Shown piece by piece: positions 10,588 to 20,810 of a stretch of 64,000 nucleotides of DNA. The stretch is from contig NC_091119.1 in assembly GCF_040183065.1 (NCBI RefSeq), positions 198,508,543 to 198,572,542 on the forward strand. The letters run 5' to 3'. Both the position numbers and the translations under genes were made by a program. The notes beneath the pieces were generated by a model, which worked only from the letters and a program-made list of their open reading frames with translations, was not told the DNA's origin and made no database searches. The DNA comes from Periplaneta americana (Eukaryota; Arthropoda; Insecta; Blattodea; Blattidae). Every line of letters begins with the position of its first letter. Positions within the stretch are counted from its first letter, which is position 1.

Positions 10588-10790
10588 TAGACATCTATGA
10601 CGTAGTGCAGAGGGCGGCCACTAGAGGGAACCCAAGAGTTGGAGCTTAATCTGAGACGATTCTGTCCGACGCGGGGGTTGTATCCGGTGTGGCTTAGTGG
10701 ATAAAGCATCAGCACGTAGAGCTGAAAACCCGGGTTCAAATCCCGGCGCCGGAGAGAATTTTTCTCCGTTCCATTACTCTTTCATCGTAC
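10588..10790 (+). repeat. tRNA-like SINE, family S2 (copy a)
   Basis: A 5' leader (CAGAGGGCGGCCACTAGAGG) is followed by a tRNA-like unit from about 10680 with A box TGGCTTAGTGG and B box GGTTCAAATCC. The anticodon arm is TCAGC-ACGTAGA-GCTGA. The tail is GAGAATTTTTCTCCGTTCCA. Two more copies lie at 14409-14832. The tRNA-like part folds well, but position 33 is C and the acceptor is unpaired, so I call it a SINE head rather than a tRNA gene. Confidence 0.75.
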
Positions 10791-10799
10791 ATCTACATA

Positions 10800-11150
10800 T
10801 GCCGAACACATAACTAATGCTAACCACACATACAATAACATAAATACAGACATGGAAATCCTACACATACAACCCAAAAACCAAAAACTCAACACACTAG
10901 AACAATATGAAATATACAGACACACTAAAACACACCCTGATCAAATTCTCAACACACAGATCAATTTCAGAACTCACACACTATTTGACACAACTCTTCA
11001 TCACATGAACGCACCCACACAACAGGCAGCGAAGTGAGATAGCGCCGAGATCTAGTAGGCTCTGAGGATGGTGTCAAGTAGCACCGAAACAGCTTTAAGC
11101 CGCACATGCTTACATAATTAACACGAGTAAGATCGCCATTTAATCAATTA
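10800..11150 (+). mobile_element. Penelope-like element, 3' fragment
   Basis: An open frame ending at 11037 reads LNTLEQYEIYRHTKTHPDQ, then FRTHTLFDT. This resembles the region after the GIY-YIG endonuclease of Penelope-like elements. The downstream UTR contains TCTGAGGATGGTGTCAAGTA followed by CACCGAAAC, a motif commonly seen at the 3' end of such elements. Only the carboxyl end remains. Confidence 0.6.
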
Positions 11151-11280
11151 TTTATATTGAAGTGTTAAAAGTAGTGTACGAAAAATTCAACATGGATACA
11201 GTATATGTCGAACTTGGAGTCAGGCCACAAAGGGAAAAACACTAGAGGAGAGAGATTCGATCGGGTGCTGTGGGTTGAAC

Positions 11281-11390
11281 TTAGGCGTAGCTCAGTAGTT
11301 CGAGCACTTGGTACGTAGAACCAATGACGCGGGTTCGATCCCCGGCGCCGCGAATTTTTGTCCCCTAATAATCATTGTAACCTTGAAGTT
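11281..11390 (+). repeat. tRNA-like SINE, family S3 (copy b)
   Basis: Full tRNA-like head: A box TAGCTCAGTAG, anticodon arm TTGGT-ACGTAGA-ACCAA, B box GGTTCGATCC. The tail CGAATTTTTGTCCCCTAATA is shared with 2400-2420. Confidence 0.7.
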
Positions 11391-11399
11391 ATCAAATAA

Positions 11400-11494
11400 A
11401 ATATAAAACCACTTAGCGAGAGTTAACACAACTTAAATAAGCATATAATAATCGGAAAAAAAATAACGAAACTCGAAAATCAACAAAAATGTTT
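11400..11494 (-). mobile_element. LINE family 8, continuation
   Basis: Matches 1264-1365 (GCGAGAGTTAACA, then AAGCATATAATAA). It is the interrupted part of the copy at 10264-10587. Confidence 0.7.
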
Positions 11495-12299
11495 CAATTT
11501 TTTTTTTCCCCCCTCTTATTTATACTCGCTTTAACATCTCTGGCCATATCGCGAGTTATATTTTTGAAATCCGAAGGCCTGTGTACTATTGTTGAGACTG
11601 GTTCTATTGTCGTGAACTAGATGGCGTGTTTAGATGTATTATTGATTTGTTATGAATATGATTTTGGTGATGAATGAAGCCGGTGATATTCAGGGATGTT
11701 GTGGCCCGAATTTCCTGGCATTTTATTTAGTGATTATATTCAAAATGCCAGAACCAAATTTATAAAATCTGTAAGAACACATTCAAATCCATTGCTCAAT
11801 AGTTTAATAATTTCTCGTGTTTAATGAATGAGTGATTTCTTGTAAAACACTTCACTCTTGGTGAAAGTGTTTGAATGTAAATTATATTTTTTACACTGAA
11901 TCATGTACTATATTACATACATTTTGTAAAAGGAACGGTAAGTGTTAAGCCTGTGGTTCTAAATACATTTATTCACAATAAATGTTGACACAAAATTTCA
12001 CTGCAATATCTTAAAAACTATTGAGTTATCGGAGAAGCCGTTTTAATAAGCACAAGTTACGGGTGCCCCATTTTGTGCTGATAATTACCCGCAATGGCAA
12101 CAATTTTACTAATTCTGAAAACAGTATATAATTACAGAAATAGTGTATGTTGGGCATATGAGATTTCAAGATTGCACAGTTATTCATTGCTGAGAAAAAT
12201 AAAATATTGAATTTCATCCATTTTTCAGTACACAAAGCTGTATTTCCCTCCTAAAGTTACGTTACGTTGCTCAGAAGTCCAATTTTGGTGAAATTGTTT
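11495..12299. other. no gene seen
   Basis: AT-rich sequence without recognisable coding, RNA or repeat structure. Confidence 0.5.
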
Positions 12300-12404
12300 A
12301 CTGCTTAGTCAACTGTCCGAAGACAGGTCTGAACCTCACAAGTGACCAACAAGACACCAGTTATGAGGCAACTAGGCCAGGAGATAATGTGGTAGGGTGG
12401 CTAG
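12300..12404. repeat. dispersed repeat fragment
   Basis: Contains GTCCGAAGACAGGTCTGAAC and TGAGGCAACTAGGCCAGGAG. I recognise this from cockroach DNA as a common repeat, but it has no second copy in the window. Family unknown. Confidence 0.3.
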
Positions 12405-13810
12405 TTCCTTCCCCTCAATTTGGATTTAGGAAAAATAAAGGCACAGAAAATGCAACATTTAGTTTAACTGACAAAATTCTGGAGGCAGTTAATAAAAAAT
12501 TACAAGTTGGAGGGATTTTCTGTAATTTATCCAAATCCTTTGACTGTATAAATCATAAAATGCTGCTAGATAAATTAGATTATTATGGAATTAAAGGTGT
12601 TGCACACCAATGCTTTCACTCATATCTCATAGATAGGAAACAGAAAGTTGAAATCAATATAACTATTGAACTATTAATAATGGAATTCCTCAAGGATCAA
12701 TATTAGGTCCCCTACTTTTTCTAGTGTTTATAAATGATCTTGCCCCCCCCCAATAAAAGATGTAGGTCATCCCATATTATTTGCAGATGACACAAGTATA
12801 GTAATTACAGCCAATAACTCCAACACATTCAAATCTTCAACAGAGGAAATTCTCTTCAAAATATGTGACTGGTTCTCAGTCAATAAATTGGTATTAAATT
12901 GTAACAAAACTAACATAATTCAATTTAAATCCTGTCCAAATTCAACCTCGCAAATTTCTAGCGCAATAATTAACAACAGATCCCTATTAGAAACAACAAC
13001 AACCAAATTTCTTGGCTTAAAAATCGATAATGTATTAAATTGGAAAAATCATATTAAAGAAATTACCCCCAAACTAAATTCAGCTTGTTTTGCTATTAGA
13101 TTTATGCAAAAGATACTAAATATCAATACCTTAAAAACAATATACTTTGCATACTTCCACTCGGTAATGAGTTTTGGAATAATATTCTGGGGAAATTCCA
13201 CAGATAGTAACAGTATACTTCTATTACAAAAAAGAGTAATTAGAATAGTGGTAGGTGCGAAATCTAGGAAATCGTGTAGGACTATTTTCAAAAAACTACA
13301 AATAATGGCCATGGCTTGTCGGTATATCTTTTCATTAATAATTTTCCACGTATGTAATCGTAAAAACTTGTAACTAATTCAATAGTTCATAGCATAAATA
13401 CACATCAAAACATGACTTTCATACTCCATCGGCAAGTCTATCGTGCTATCAAAAAGGAGTGCGTTATATGGCAGTAAAAATTTTTAATAGCCTCCCTATC
13501 GATATAAAAAATGAAACTCAAAACATAAGATTATTTAGGGCCAAATTAAAGAAGTACCTTATTTCTCACGCCTTCTATTCTGTAGGTGAATTCATGACAT
13601 TCAATAACGCTTCATGAAATTGATACTAAAACTTTGTGTTGTACTAGTAGACTATATTGTAAATCTCGTCTGTATATATTTCATCTAGACTGTGACTATA
13701 AATTAAGACTTTATAATAGTATTAAGTTTTTTGACTTGTTCCATATTCTAGCTGTAAGCAATGTATGAATACCATGGAATGTTAATAAATACAATACAAT
13801 ACAATACAAT
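12405..13810 (+). mobile_element. LINE family 3, longest copy here
   Basis: A reverse transcriptase of the Jockey/CR1 type, in several frames. Motifs in order: FGFRKNKGTENATF (12418), NLSKSFDCINHKML (palm motif A with Asp), GIPQGSILGPLLFLVFINDL (near 12680), LFADDTSIVI (catalytic DD, near 12780), then an open part at 12888-13373 with TTTKFLGLKIDNVLNWKNHI and SVMSFGIIFWG. It ends with the 3' UTR and an (AATAC)n tail. At least two frame changes and the missing 5' half make it non-functional. Confidence 0.85.
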
Positions 13811-14408
13811 AGTATACATCGCTGACTAGCTGCATATTACACTAATCAGACTTCAGATGTATACAAACAATTGTTATTCCTCTGGCACATATCGTCATAT
13901 TAGATATACTGCTTGATGATAGACACATCAACCTCAATCAGAGGCAATGGTGAAATTAATCACTTTTAATAAAAATATTTTGGAGTTTATTTTGATATGT
14001 TTAGTAATCTTCCCAATGTAGGAGATTGCAGTAGTGCATTAGTGAAATTCTGTTATGCCCTGAGGCTTCCTCATTCTTAACTTAATACAGTATCAAAGAT
14101 CATATAGAGCCATCTGTGCGTGGACGACGCAACTTCGTCAGCGTAAAGCGGCCCAACGATCCAAACTGTATCACCTACACAACTTTTACACAGTTGGCTA
14201 CGCTACTATACCGGGTGTATCTCTTGCCCCTGTTTTTCGGAATGTAAGCAGCACTTTATTTTAAGGAATGATAATTGAATTCATGTGATCTTCGTATAGT
14301 AAAATCTACCTGCACACAAACTTTACTCTTACTCTACTGCTGACTTTGACAAACAAGGGAACAGTTACCGCCTCCACATGCATCTCATTTTGAGCTTCTG
14401 TGATAAAA
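13811..14408. other. no gene seen
   Basis: No coding signal. A short inverted pair GTATACAT...ATGTATAC at 13811-13864 starts the stretch. Confidence 0.5.
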
Positions 14409-14832
14409 TGAAAGAGTAATGGAACGGAGAAAAATTCTCTCCGGCGCCGGGATTTGAACCCGGGTTTTCAGCTCTACGTGCTGATGCTTTATCCACTAAG
14501 CCACACCGGATACAACTCCGACGCCGGTTAGAATCGTCTCAGATTAAGCTCCAACTCTTGGGTTCCCTCTAGTGGCCGCCCTCTGCACTACGTCATAGAT
14601 GTCTATGAACGCAGGACCGAAGTCCACACATGTGCTGAGGTGCACATGCAGAGGGCGGCCACTAGAGGGAACCCAAGAGTTGGAGCTTAATCTGAGACGA
14701 TTCTAACCGGCGTCGGAGTTGTATCCGGTGTGGCTTAGTGGGTAAAGCATCAGCACGTAGAGCTGAAAACCCGGGTTCAAATCCCGGCGCCGGAGAGAAT
14801 TTTTCTCCGTTCCATTGCTCTTTCATCATATG
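14409..14832. repeat. head-to-head pair of S2 SINEs forming a giant palindrome
   Basis: A minus-strand S2 copy (about 14409-14600) faces a plus-strand copy (about 14646-14832) across a spacer of some 45 bp. The arms include the leader, the tRNA-like unit and the tail and are nearly identical; both also extend past the SINE tail into TGAAAGAG-type sequence. Each arm has A and B boxes. The DNA could extrude as a long cruciform. Confidence 0.85.
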
Positions 14833-15240
14833 ATGACGCAGAATATCTGCATGGAAATATCATATGCACTTCGGTACATTAAAATAATATTCTGTGATAA
14901 AGTTTGGTTAGTCATAGTGTTTTGTTTAGTTTTATGGCCTACTCTACATGATTTCACATACTTATTTGTCTGAAATTTGGGAAGTCCGCAATACAAGTTT
15001 AATAAATATTTAACAGATATGAAACGGGTGAATGAGTAAAATTTCTGCGCATTCATAAGTAAAATTTAATGGACACTCGGAATATGTAAATTTTAATATA
15101 GAGTGCCATTTAAAAAAATATAGTTTACTGTCACACCTTGTATGTCTGAATAACTACTGTTTTCGAACACTGCCATAATATTGTATGGTTTATCTCCAAC
15201 AGTTTTTGTATAAAACTTTTTTTTTGTAAAATTAAAATGT
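14833..15240. other. no gene seen
   Basis: AT-rich single-copy-looking DNA; its right end (15241-15254) is the target duplication of the following LINE. Confidence 0.5.
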
Positions 15241-15254
15241 AAGAAGTTATGAAC

Positions 15255-16074
15255 TTGTCTATGCGGATGACGTGAATATGTTAGGAGAAAATCCACAAAC
15301 GATTAGGGAAAACACGGGGATTCTACTTGAAGCAAGTAAAGCGATAGGGTTGAAAGTAAATCCCGAAAAGACTGAGTATATGTTTATGTCTCGTGACTAG
15401 AATATTGTACGAAATGGAACTATAAAAATTGGAGATTTATCCTTCGAAGAGGTGGAAAAATTCAAATATCTTGGAGCAAAGTAACAAATATGAATGACAC
15501 TCGGAAGGAAATTAAACACAGAATAAATATGGGAAATGTCTGTTATTCGGTTGAGATGCTTTTGTCATCTAGTCTGTTGTCAAAAAATCTGAAAGTTAGA
15601 ATTTATAAAACAGTTATATTACCGGTTGTTCTGTATGGTTGTGAAACATGGACTCTCACTTTGAGAGAGGAACAGAGATTAAGGATGTCTGAGAATAAGG
15701 TTCTTAGGAAAATATTTGGTGCTAAGAGGGATGACGTTACAGGAGAATGGAGAAAGTTACACAACGCAGAGCTGCACGCATTGTATACTTCACCTGACGT
15801 AATTAGGAACATAAAATCCAGACGTATATAGCAGGGCATGTAGCACGTATGGGGGAATCCAGAAATGCATATAGTGTGTTAGTTAGGAGGCCGGAGGGAA
15901 AAAGACCTTTGGGGAGGCCGAGACGTAGATGGGAAGATAATATTAAAATGGATTTGAGGGAGGTAGGATATGATGGTAGAGACTGGATTAATCTTGCTCA
16001 GGATAGGGACCAATGGCGAGCTTATGTGAGGGCGGCAATGAACCTGCGGGTTCCTTAAAAACCAGTAAGTAAGT
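15255..16074 (+). mobile_element. LINE family 1, 5'-truncated copy
   Basis: Flanked by AAGAAGTTATGAAC (15241-15254 and 16075-16088). It starts in the catalytic box ([19 protein letters not shown]) and runs to the carboxyl terminus, in frames that shift more than once. Open parts are 15490-15831 ([20 protein letters not shown]) and 15849-16058 (GRPRRRWEDNIKMDLREVGY ... NLRVP). It ends with a (GTAA)n tail. Confidence 0.9.
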
Positions 16075-16088
16075 AAGAAGTTATGAAC

Positions 16089-16849
16089 AATATTCCATAC
16101 TTATAGTTCACCGTCTGTATAGCCTATATGTGCGTGTGTGTGAACTATCACAATATTACCAACCTTTACCCTATAAGGACAGGAGTGAAACCATTTATGG
16201 AGGGGTGTCCTTAAATTTGGTATAAGTCTTAAAAATTGTCACTAATGTGATGTAGATCGGTAGCCTACCCTGCGTAGGCCTATCATAGGAAAACACGATA
16301 TCAGGTAAAGGAAAGACAACTTCAAATTTGCTGTTTATGTTAACGACATCCTTTAAGTCCAGTTTGGCCTTGACATATATTTAACTTCAGAAATTTCCCT
16401 AATATTATTTGCAGAATAGTTTACATTGGCATTTCTGTTTTCCGTTACGGGTTCTAGGTTTTCATCGCTGCATTATATTATCGTGGTGATAAAATACGTG
16501 GTTCCCCTTCCTAGTTTTTGTAAACAGGCGATTTTTGCAAACTGTTATATAAGTCAAATACAGATAGTGATATCAACCGAAGCAGAGCAAGACATTGGGT
16601 AAGATGTTTGCTAGAGATTTTTAAAATTTGTATTACAGTCATACCTGATACGACAAAATTGTTTTCCTTGTGTACATCGTGTTTTGTTGGCTTTTAACAT
16701 TGATTATGCAGTACGTAATAGGACTGACAAAAGGATGTGTTTCGCTTAGGTAAGGGAAATAATCTATTGTGTAAAGTTTCCCGGAGGTTACGTATTAATA
16801 TTGTTTAATTTTAAATAAATTAGGGATAGAGGAAATAAGTCCATGTGTT
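16089..16849. other. no gene seen
   Basis: No coding or repeat feature that I can support. Confidence 0.5.
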
Positions 16850-18045
16850 GTGGGTCCCTATCACCACGGCATGGCGCGTCCTCAGGTTGCGGATAGAGGA
16901 TACGGCCTCCAGATATGAAGGATAGCTGCGAATATCTATATTAATATTATTAATAATAAATCTGTAGCCAAAATTTTTCTGGTAATATTCGATTTTCCAA
17001 AAGTAATTGATGTTAACATGTATAATTAACCATACTGAAACCGAAAATCGCTTTTTTGAAATTTTTGTTTGTATGTATGTCTGTCTGTCTGTCTGTCTGG
17101 ATGTTTGTTACCTCTTCACGCGATAATGGCTGAACCGATTTATATGAAAATTGGAATATAAATTAAGTTCGTTGTAACTTAGATTTTAGGCTATATAGCA
17201 TTCAAAATACTTTATTTAAAAGGGGGGTTATAAGGGGGCCTAAATTAAATAAATCGAAATATCTTGCTTATTATTGATTTTCATGAAAAATGTTACATAA
17301 CAAAAGTTTCATTAAAAATAATTTCCGATACGTTTTATTCAGTACAAAATTTTGATAGGACTGATATTTAATTAGATAAATGAGTTTTAAAATTATAATA
17401 ACAACGCCATCTAAGGCGCTGTACTGAAATAAAAACAAATGACTTCGTCTATAAGGAACCTTGGACAACAACAATCGAAAGCTATTAAACATAGCCTACA
17501 GGGAATGTTTCTGTGTTTGTATGAAGTAATATCGGAAGCTAATTAATTGTTTAATTATTATTTCACCATTGGAAAGTGTAGTTTCTCTAGGTGGACATAA
17601 TTCTACAATGTTATTACAGTAACTTCTGAAACATATAGCAAGTAATATAAAGTATACACATTAAAACTAAAAGATATGTCAATCTTCATTACACTATGTT
17701 TGCATGTAATAACAAATTAAGAAACATGTTAAAGGAATTGTCATTGCACCAAATGATTACTCTCTGGACCAAAATGACCGCATTTTAAATATTTAGATTC
17801 AATTTAAATTAAGTAACATATTAAACGATTTATCCTTCTATCAACCACGAATGTTCCCTGGATCAAACGTCCTATTTTAATTATGTAATTACTTTATATT
17901 TATTTCTAACAGGTGCAGCGGAGCGCACGGGTAGGGCTAGTATTGAATAAACAGTCTCGGACAGTCGATAAGGGGTGGTTCTCCAGCTTGGGGGTTGGGC
18001 GAAGGGCTAACAACCCATCAGCTTGTTATGAAGCCCCAAAATATC
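16850..18045 (+). mobile_element. LINE family 1 5' segment, split by a Helitron
   Basis: 16850-16934 and 17941-18045 together match the 5' part of the mini-copy at 5214-5706 read on its minus strand (CACGGCATGGCGCGTCCTCA, then AGCTTGGGGGTTGGGCGAAG). In that copy the two parts are continuous, so the 1006 bp between them is an insertion. No endonuclease sequence follows; the segment runs into another LINE at about 18046. Confidence 0.8.
16935..17940 (+). mobile_element. non-autonomous Helitron (copy C)
   Basis: Starts TCTATATTAATATT and ends GCACGGGTAGGGCTAG (CTRR end). It lies between A and T with no target duplication, as Helitrons do. A short GC-rich hairpin (GTGC...GCAC) precedes the CTAG. 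The interior has the TTTGTATGTATGTCTG-type repeat and CGATAATGGCTGAACCGATT, typical of insect Helitrons. There is no Rep/helicase gene. Copy D at 51098-52048 has the same ends. Confidence 0.9.
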
Positions 18046-19112
18046 CCTTTCAGTTCTTCGGTAAAAAATCTTGGCATTCACATGGATAATAATCTCAACT
18101 GGGACATGCAAATCACAGAAACCTGCAGAAAAGTATATTCTATTATCCATGTTGACATAAATTACCTTTCTATCAACGAAAATAAAACCATAATTATTCC
18201 ATTCTCATTATCTGAAAAATGTAACAAACCTCCTACATCTGTATTAAGTATTAAATTACATAATTCTGATTGTTGTCTTATACAGTGTAAATGTCCGATT
18301 ATTAAAGAGTCCTCTGAAGTTAAGTATTTAGGCATAATTTTCGATAATCATTTAAAATGGAACCAACACATTAATTACCTTTGCAATAAATTACGTAAAA
18401 TAGTATATTATTTTGTTTTATTGAGGAATTACTTGTCAATAAGTTTATTACGTACAATATATTTAACTTTTTTTCAATCGGTAATTATGTATGGAATTAT
18501 AGGATAGGGTAGCTCATTTAAATCCTATTTTAATCCACTTTATTTATTACAGAAGAAAATAATTAAAATATGTCTCCATAAACCTATTGATTTTCCATCC
18601 CAAATTTGTTTTTAGACTTTAATGTACTTAACGTAAGACAAATTTATTATATTGTATTAATAAAATTCATACATAAAAATCGAAATAATTTTGAATTGTA
18701 TTCTCATAGTTATGAAACAAAAGGTATGAATTCTTTAAGATTGTTTGAACCAAAATGCAACACTGTTACAGTATTTAATCATAGTATTAATTTAGGCCCA
18801 AGAATATATAACAAATTTATATTTAAATATCCTAATCTTGTCAATTCTAATAGCTCTAGTATTAAATTTAAAAAGTTATGTATGGATTTTATAAAGGTTG
18901 AACATTTGTAAATTTAAATTTATATACTATAATTGCATAGTAGACATAAGACAAATTGTATTGTATACTTATTCATTTCAATTCAGGAATCCGCCCCTGA
19001 GCACGAGTTCTACTCTTTCAGGGGCGAGCTAAAGTTTTTTCTGTAAGTTATATATTATATGTTATGTAATAATTATTAGCAAAATAATAAATAAATAAAT
19101 AAATAAATAAAT
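18046..19112 (+). mobile_element. LINE family 5, chimeric 3' region with (AAAT)n tail
   Basis: Pieces of two reverse-transcriptase carboxyl regions in tandem: SVKNLGIHMDNNLNWDMQI (18057) and VKYLGIIFDNHLKWNQHINY (18319). Each is the same homologous segment, so the ORF is a fusion, not one intact protein. It continues to SVIMYGIIG and, in another frame, GPRIYNKFIFKYPNL ... VEHL (stop near 18911). The 3' UTR has a 9-bp stem-loop at 18992-19026 and an AAAT tail at 19080-19112. CR1/Jockey group. Confidence 0.75.
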
Positions 19113-19966
19113 GTGTTAAAAAGGATAAATGTTCATCTTCCCTCTTGCTTAAAAAAGTCCCTTGTGCAGACGCTTGTATTTCCCTATTTTGACTATGCTG
19201 ACATTTTACTGACTGACCTCTCCAGCGACAACAAAACGAAACTTCAACGTGCTCATAATTTGTGTGTACGTTTTGTAAGCAATGTTCGTAAATATGCTCA
19301 TATTACTCCATCCCTGGAAACAAAAGGTTGTCTTAAACTAGATAAGAATAGAAATTTACTTTCACTTCTCCTTCTCTTCGAAATCTTGAACTCCTCTATT
19401 CCTTCGTACCTGTCGTCTCGCTTCACTTACCTTTCTTCCCACCACAATCTGAACACACGCTCTCGCCATGAAACAATACTAACAATACCATCCCATCGCA
19501 CCTCCTCATACTCATCCTCTTTCACAATAGCCCTGCCAAGACTCTGGAATTCGCTACCTGCTAGCATCAGGGACTGTCGAAATAAAATTGAATTCAAACG
19601 CAAACTTACTAGGCACTTGGTCAGTAATTAAGACTCGTTCAGAAGTATGGTTTCTTGTAAATAGTTCTCTTAATCTATCACAAAATATTTCAATATCCGG
19701 TAATTTCATCACTATAGAATTTTGCTATTCTAGGTTTAATTTGTACTTCAGTAAATACAAAAATATTCTTTGTTCTTAACTTCTATGATAAATTGTCTAG
19801 CTTTCATTAATCAGGTAATCTTGTCGTAGTTTAATTTTTATTGTAATTGTAATTGTAAATTTAATATTAATTGTAATTTTATTCTTCATATTATAGTTGT
19901 AATCCTCTGGTAGAGGGGCAGAGAAGGCCTGACGGCTTTATCTCTATTAGGTTAAATAAATAAATA
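19113..19966 (+). mobile_element. LINE family 6, 5'-truncated copy
   Basis: An open frame at 19113-19631 encodes the last 170 residues of the ORF: SCLKKSLVQTLVFPYFDYAD, LSSDNKTKLQRAHNLCVRFV, LPRLWNSLPASIRDC, KRKLTRHL and stop. The 3' UTR has the AGAAGGCCT...CGGCTTTA motif also seen at 4265-4290, and the tail is (TAAA)n. It abuts the tail of family 5 with no gap, so one inserted at the tail of the other. Confidence 0.8.
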
Positions 19967-20011
19967 CTATATACTAAAATAAACCTCGGAATGGGACTGA
20001 TTCTCTGGCAC

Positions 20012-20193
20012 GACCACATCAAAGTTTGAGGAGGTTGAGACATAGGTAGGAGGATAATATTAAATTGGATTTGAGGGAGGTGGGATATGATGGTAGGGAC
20101 TGGATTAATCTTGCTCAGGATAGGGACCGATGGCGGGCTTATGTGAGGACGGCAATGAACCTCCGCGATCCTTAAAAGCCTTAAGTAGGTATG
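20012..20193 (+). mobile_element. LINE family 1, 3' terminal fragment
   Basis: Matches the last 170 bp of family 1 (GGATTTGAGGGAGGTGGGAT to the terminal CCTTAAAAGCC). The (GTAA)n tail is decayed. The open frame across it on the minus strand is an antisense shadow. Confidence 0.75.
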
Positions 20194-20595
20194 CAGGAAA
20201 TAATTTAAATACCGATATATTGATATTTCAAACCTAATTTCGATAATCGATATATCGCGTGAGCAGACAGAAGTACTTCGCTTGCTTGATTCACGCACGT
20301 CGTCCGCTACATTAAAAACTGCAGTAATACTTAATCTTGTAGCCACCTGGGACGAATTACGGTGATTACGATATACGTTTTGAAGCCAAGTCTTTAAATC
20401 CAATACGAAACAGTTCGTAGAGCTTGTAGCAATACTTTTCAAGATCGTCGCTGTTATATCTACAGCAGTCTTGCGATGGTGACTAGTAATTTCGAGCGAG
20501 AGCTCTTTTATGCCCGCTGCGCGCGCGCGGAGCTCTTTTACCTGTAAACATTGCTAAAGGATGTACAGATCTTAGAACACAGCACATCATGACGG

Positions 20596-20810
20596 AACGG
20601 AAGCGCTTAAAGCTTTCAAGGAAGAGTGGAAGATACAATATTTATGCTTCGAACATGGTGATGAAGTCCAGTGTTTGTTGTGTAAAAAAATATCATTTGC
20701 AAAAAAAAGCAACATAAAACGGCATTATGAGACGCAACATGAAAAATAAATATATAGGCATTATTGAGGAGAAGAGATAAATAAATTGATTTCGGAATTG
20801 ACATCGAAGG
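20596..20810 (+). pseudogene. BED-type zinc finger of a hAT transposase, fragment
   Basis: One plus frame reads KAFKEEWKIQYLCFEHGD, then CLLCKKISFAKKSNIKRHYE and TQH. This has the C-x2-C ... H-x4-H pattern and the W..Y.F context of BED fingers in ZBED5-like hAT transposases. After two in-frame stops it continues GEEINKLISELTSK and meets a possible donor (GTAAAT) at 20811. No other part of the element is recognisable nearby. Confidence 0.6.

Larger units (their letters stand above)
10588..11390 (+). mobile_element. composite retro-insertion: SINE S2 + Penelope-like piece + SINE S3
   Basis: The block is bounded by one 9-bp duplication, ATCAAATAA (10579-10587 and 11391-11399), inside family 8 sequence that is continuous at 1034-1365. 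Contents in order: an S2 SINE, the 3' part of a Penelope-like ORF with its UTR, about 130 bp of unmatched DNA, and an S3 tRNA-like SINE whose tail ends at the right duplication. The single outer duplication suggests either insertion as one unit or later insertions that stayed inside. Confidence 0.7.

Noticed and set aside
10680-10755. tRNA gene in the S2 SINE
   Set aside because: Good A and B boxes, but C33, a poor acceptor stem and several dispersed copies with constant flanks mark a SINE head.
19891-20442. 183-codon minus-strand open frame
   Set aside because: Its middle part is the antisense of LINE family 1 (VHCRPHISPP-type shadow) and the ends show no motif. Not a gene.
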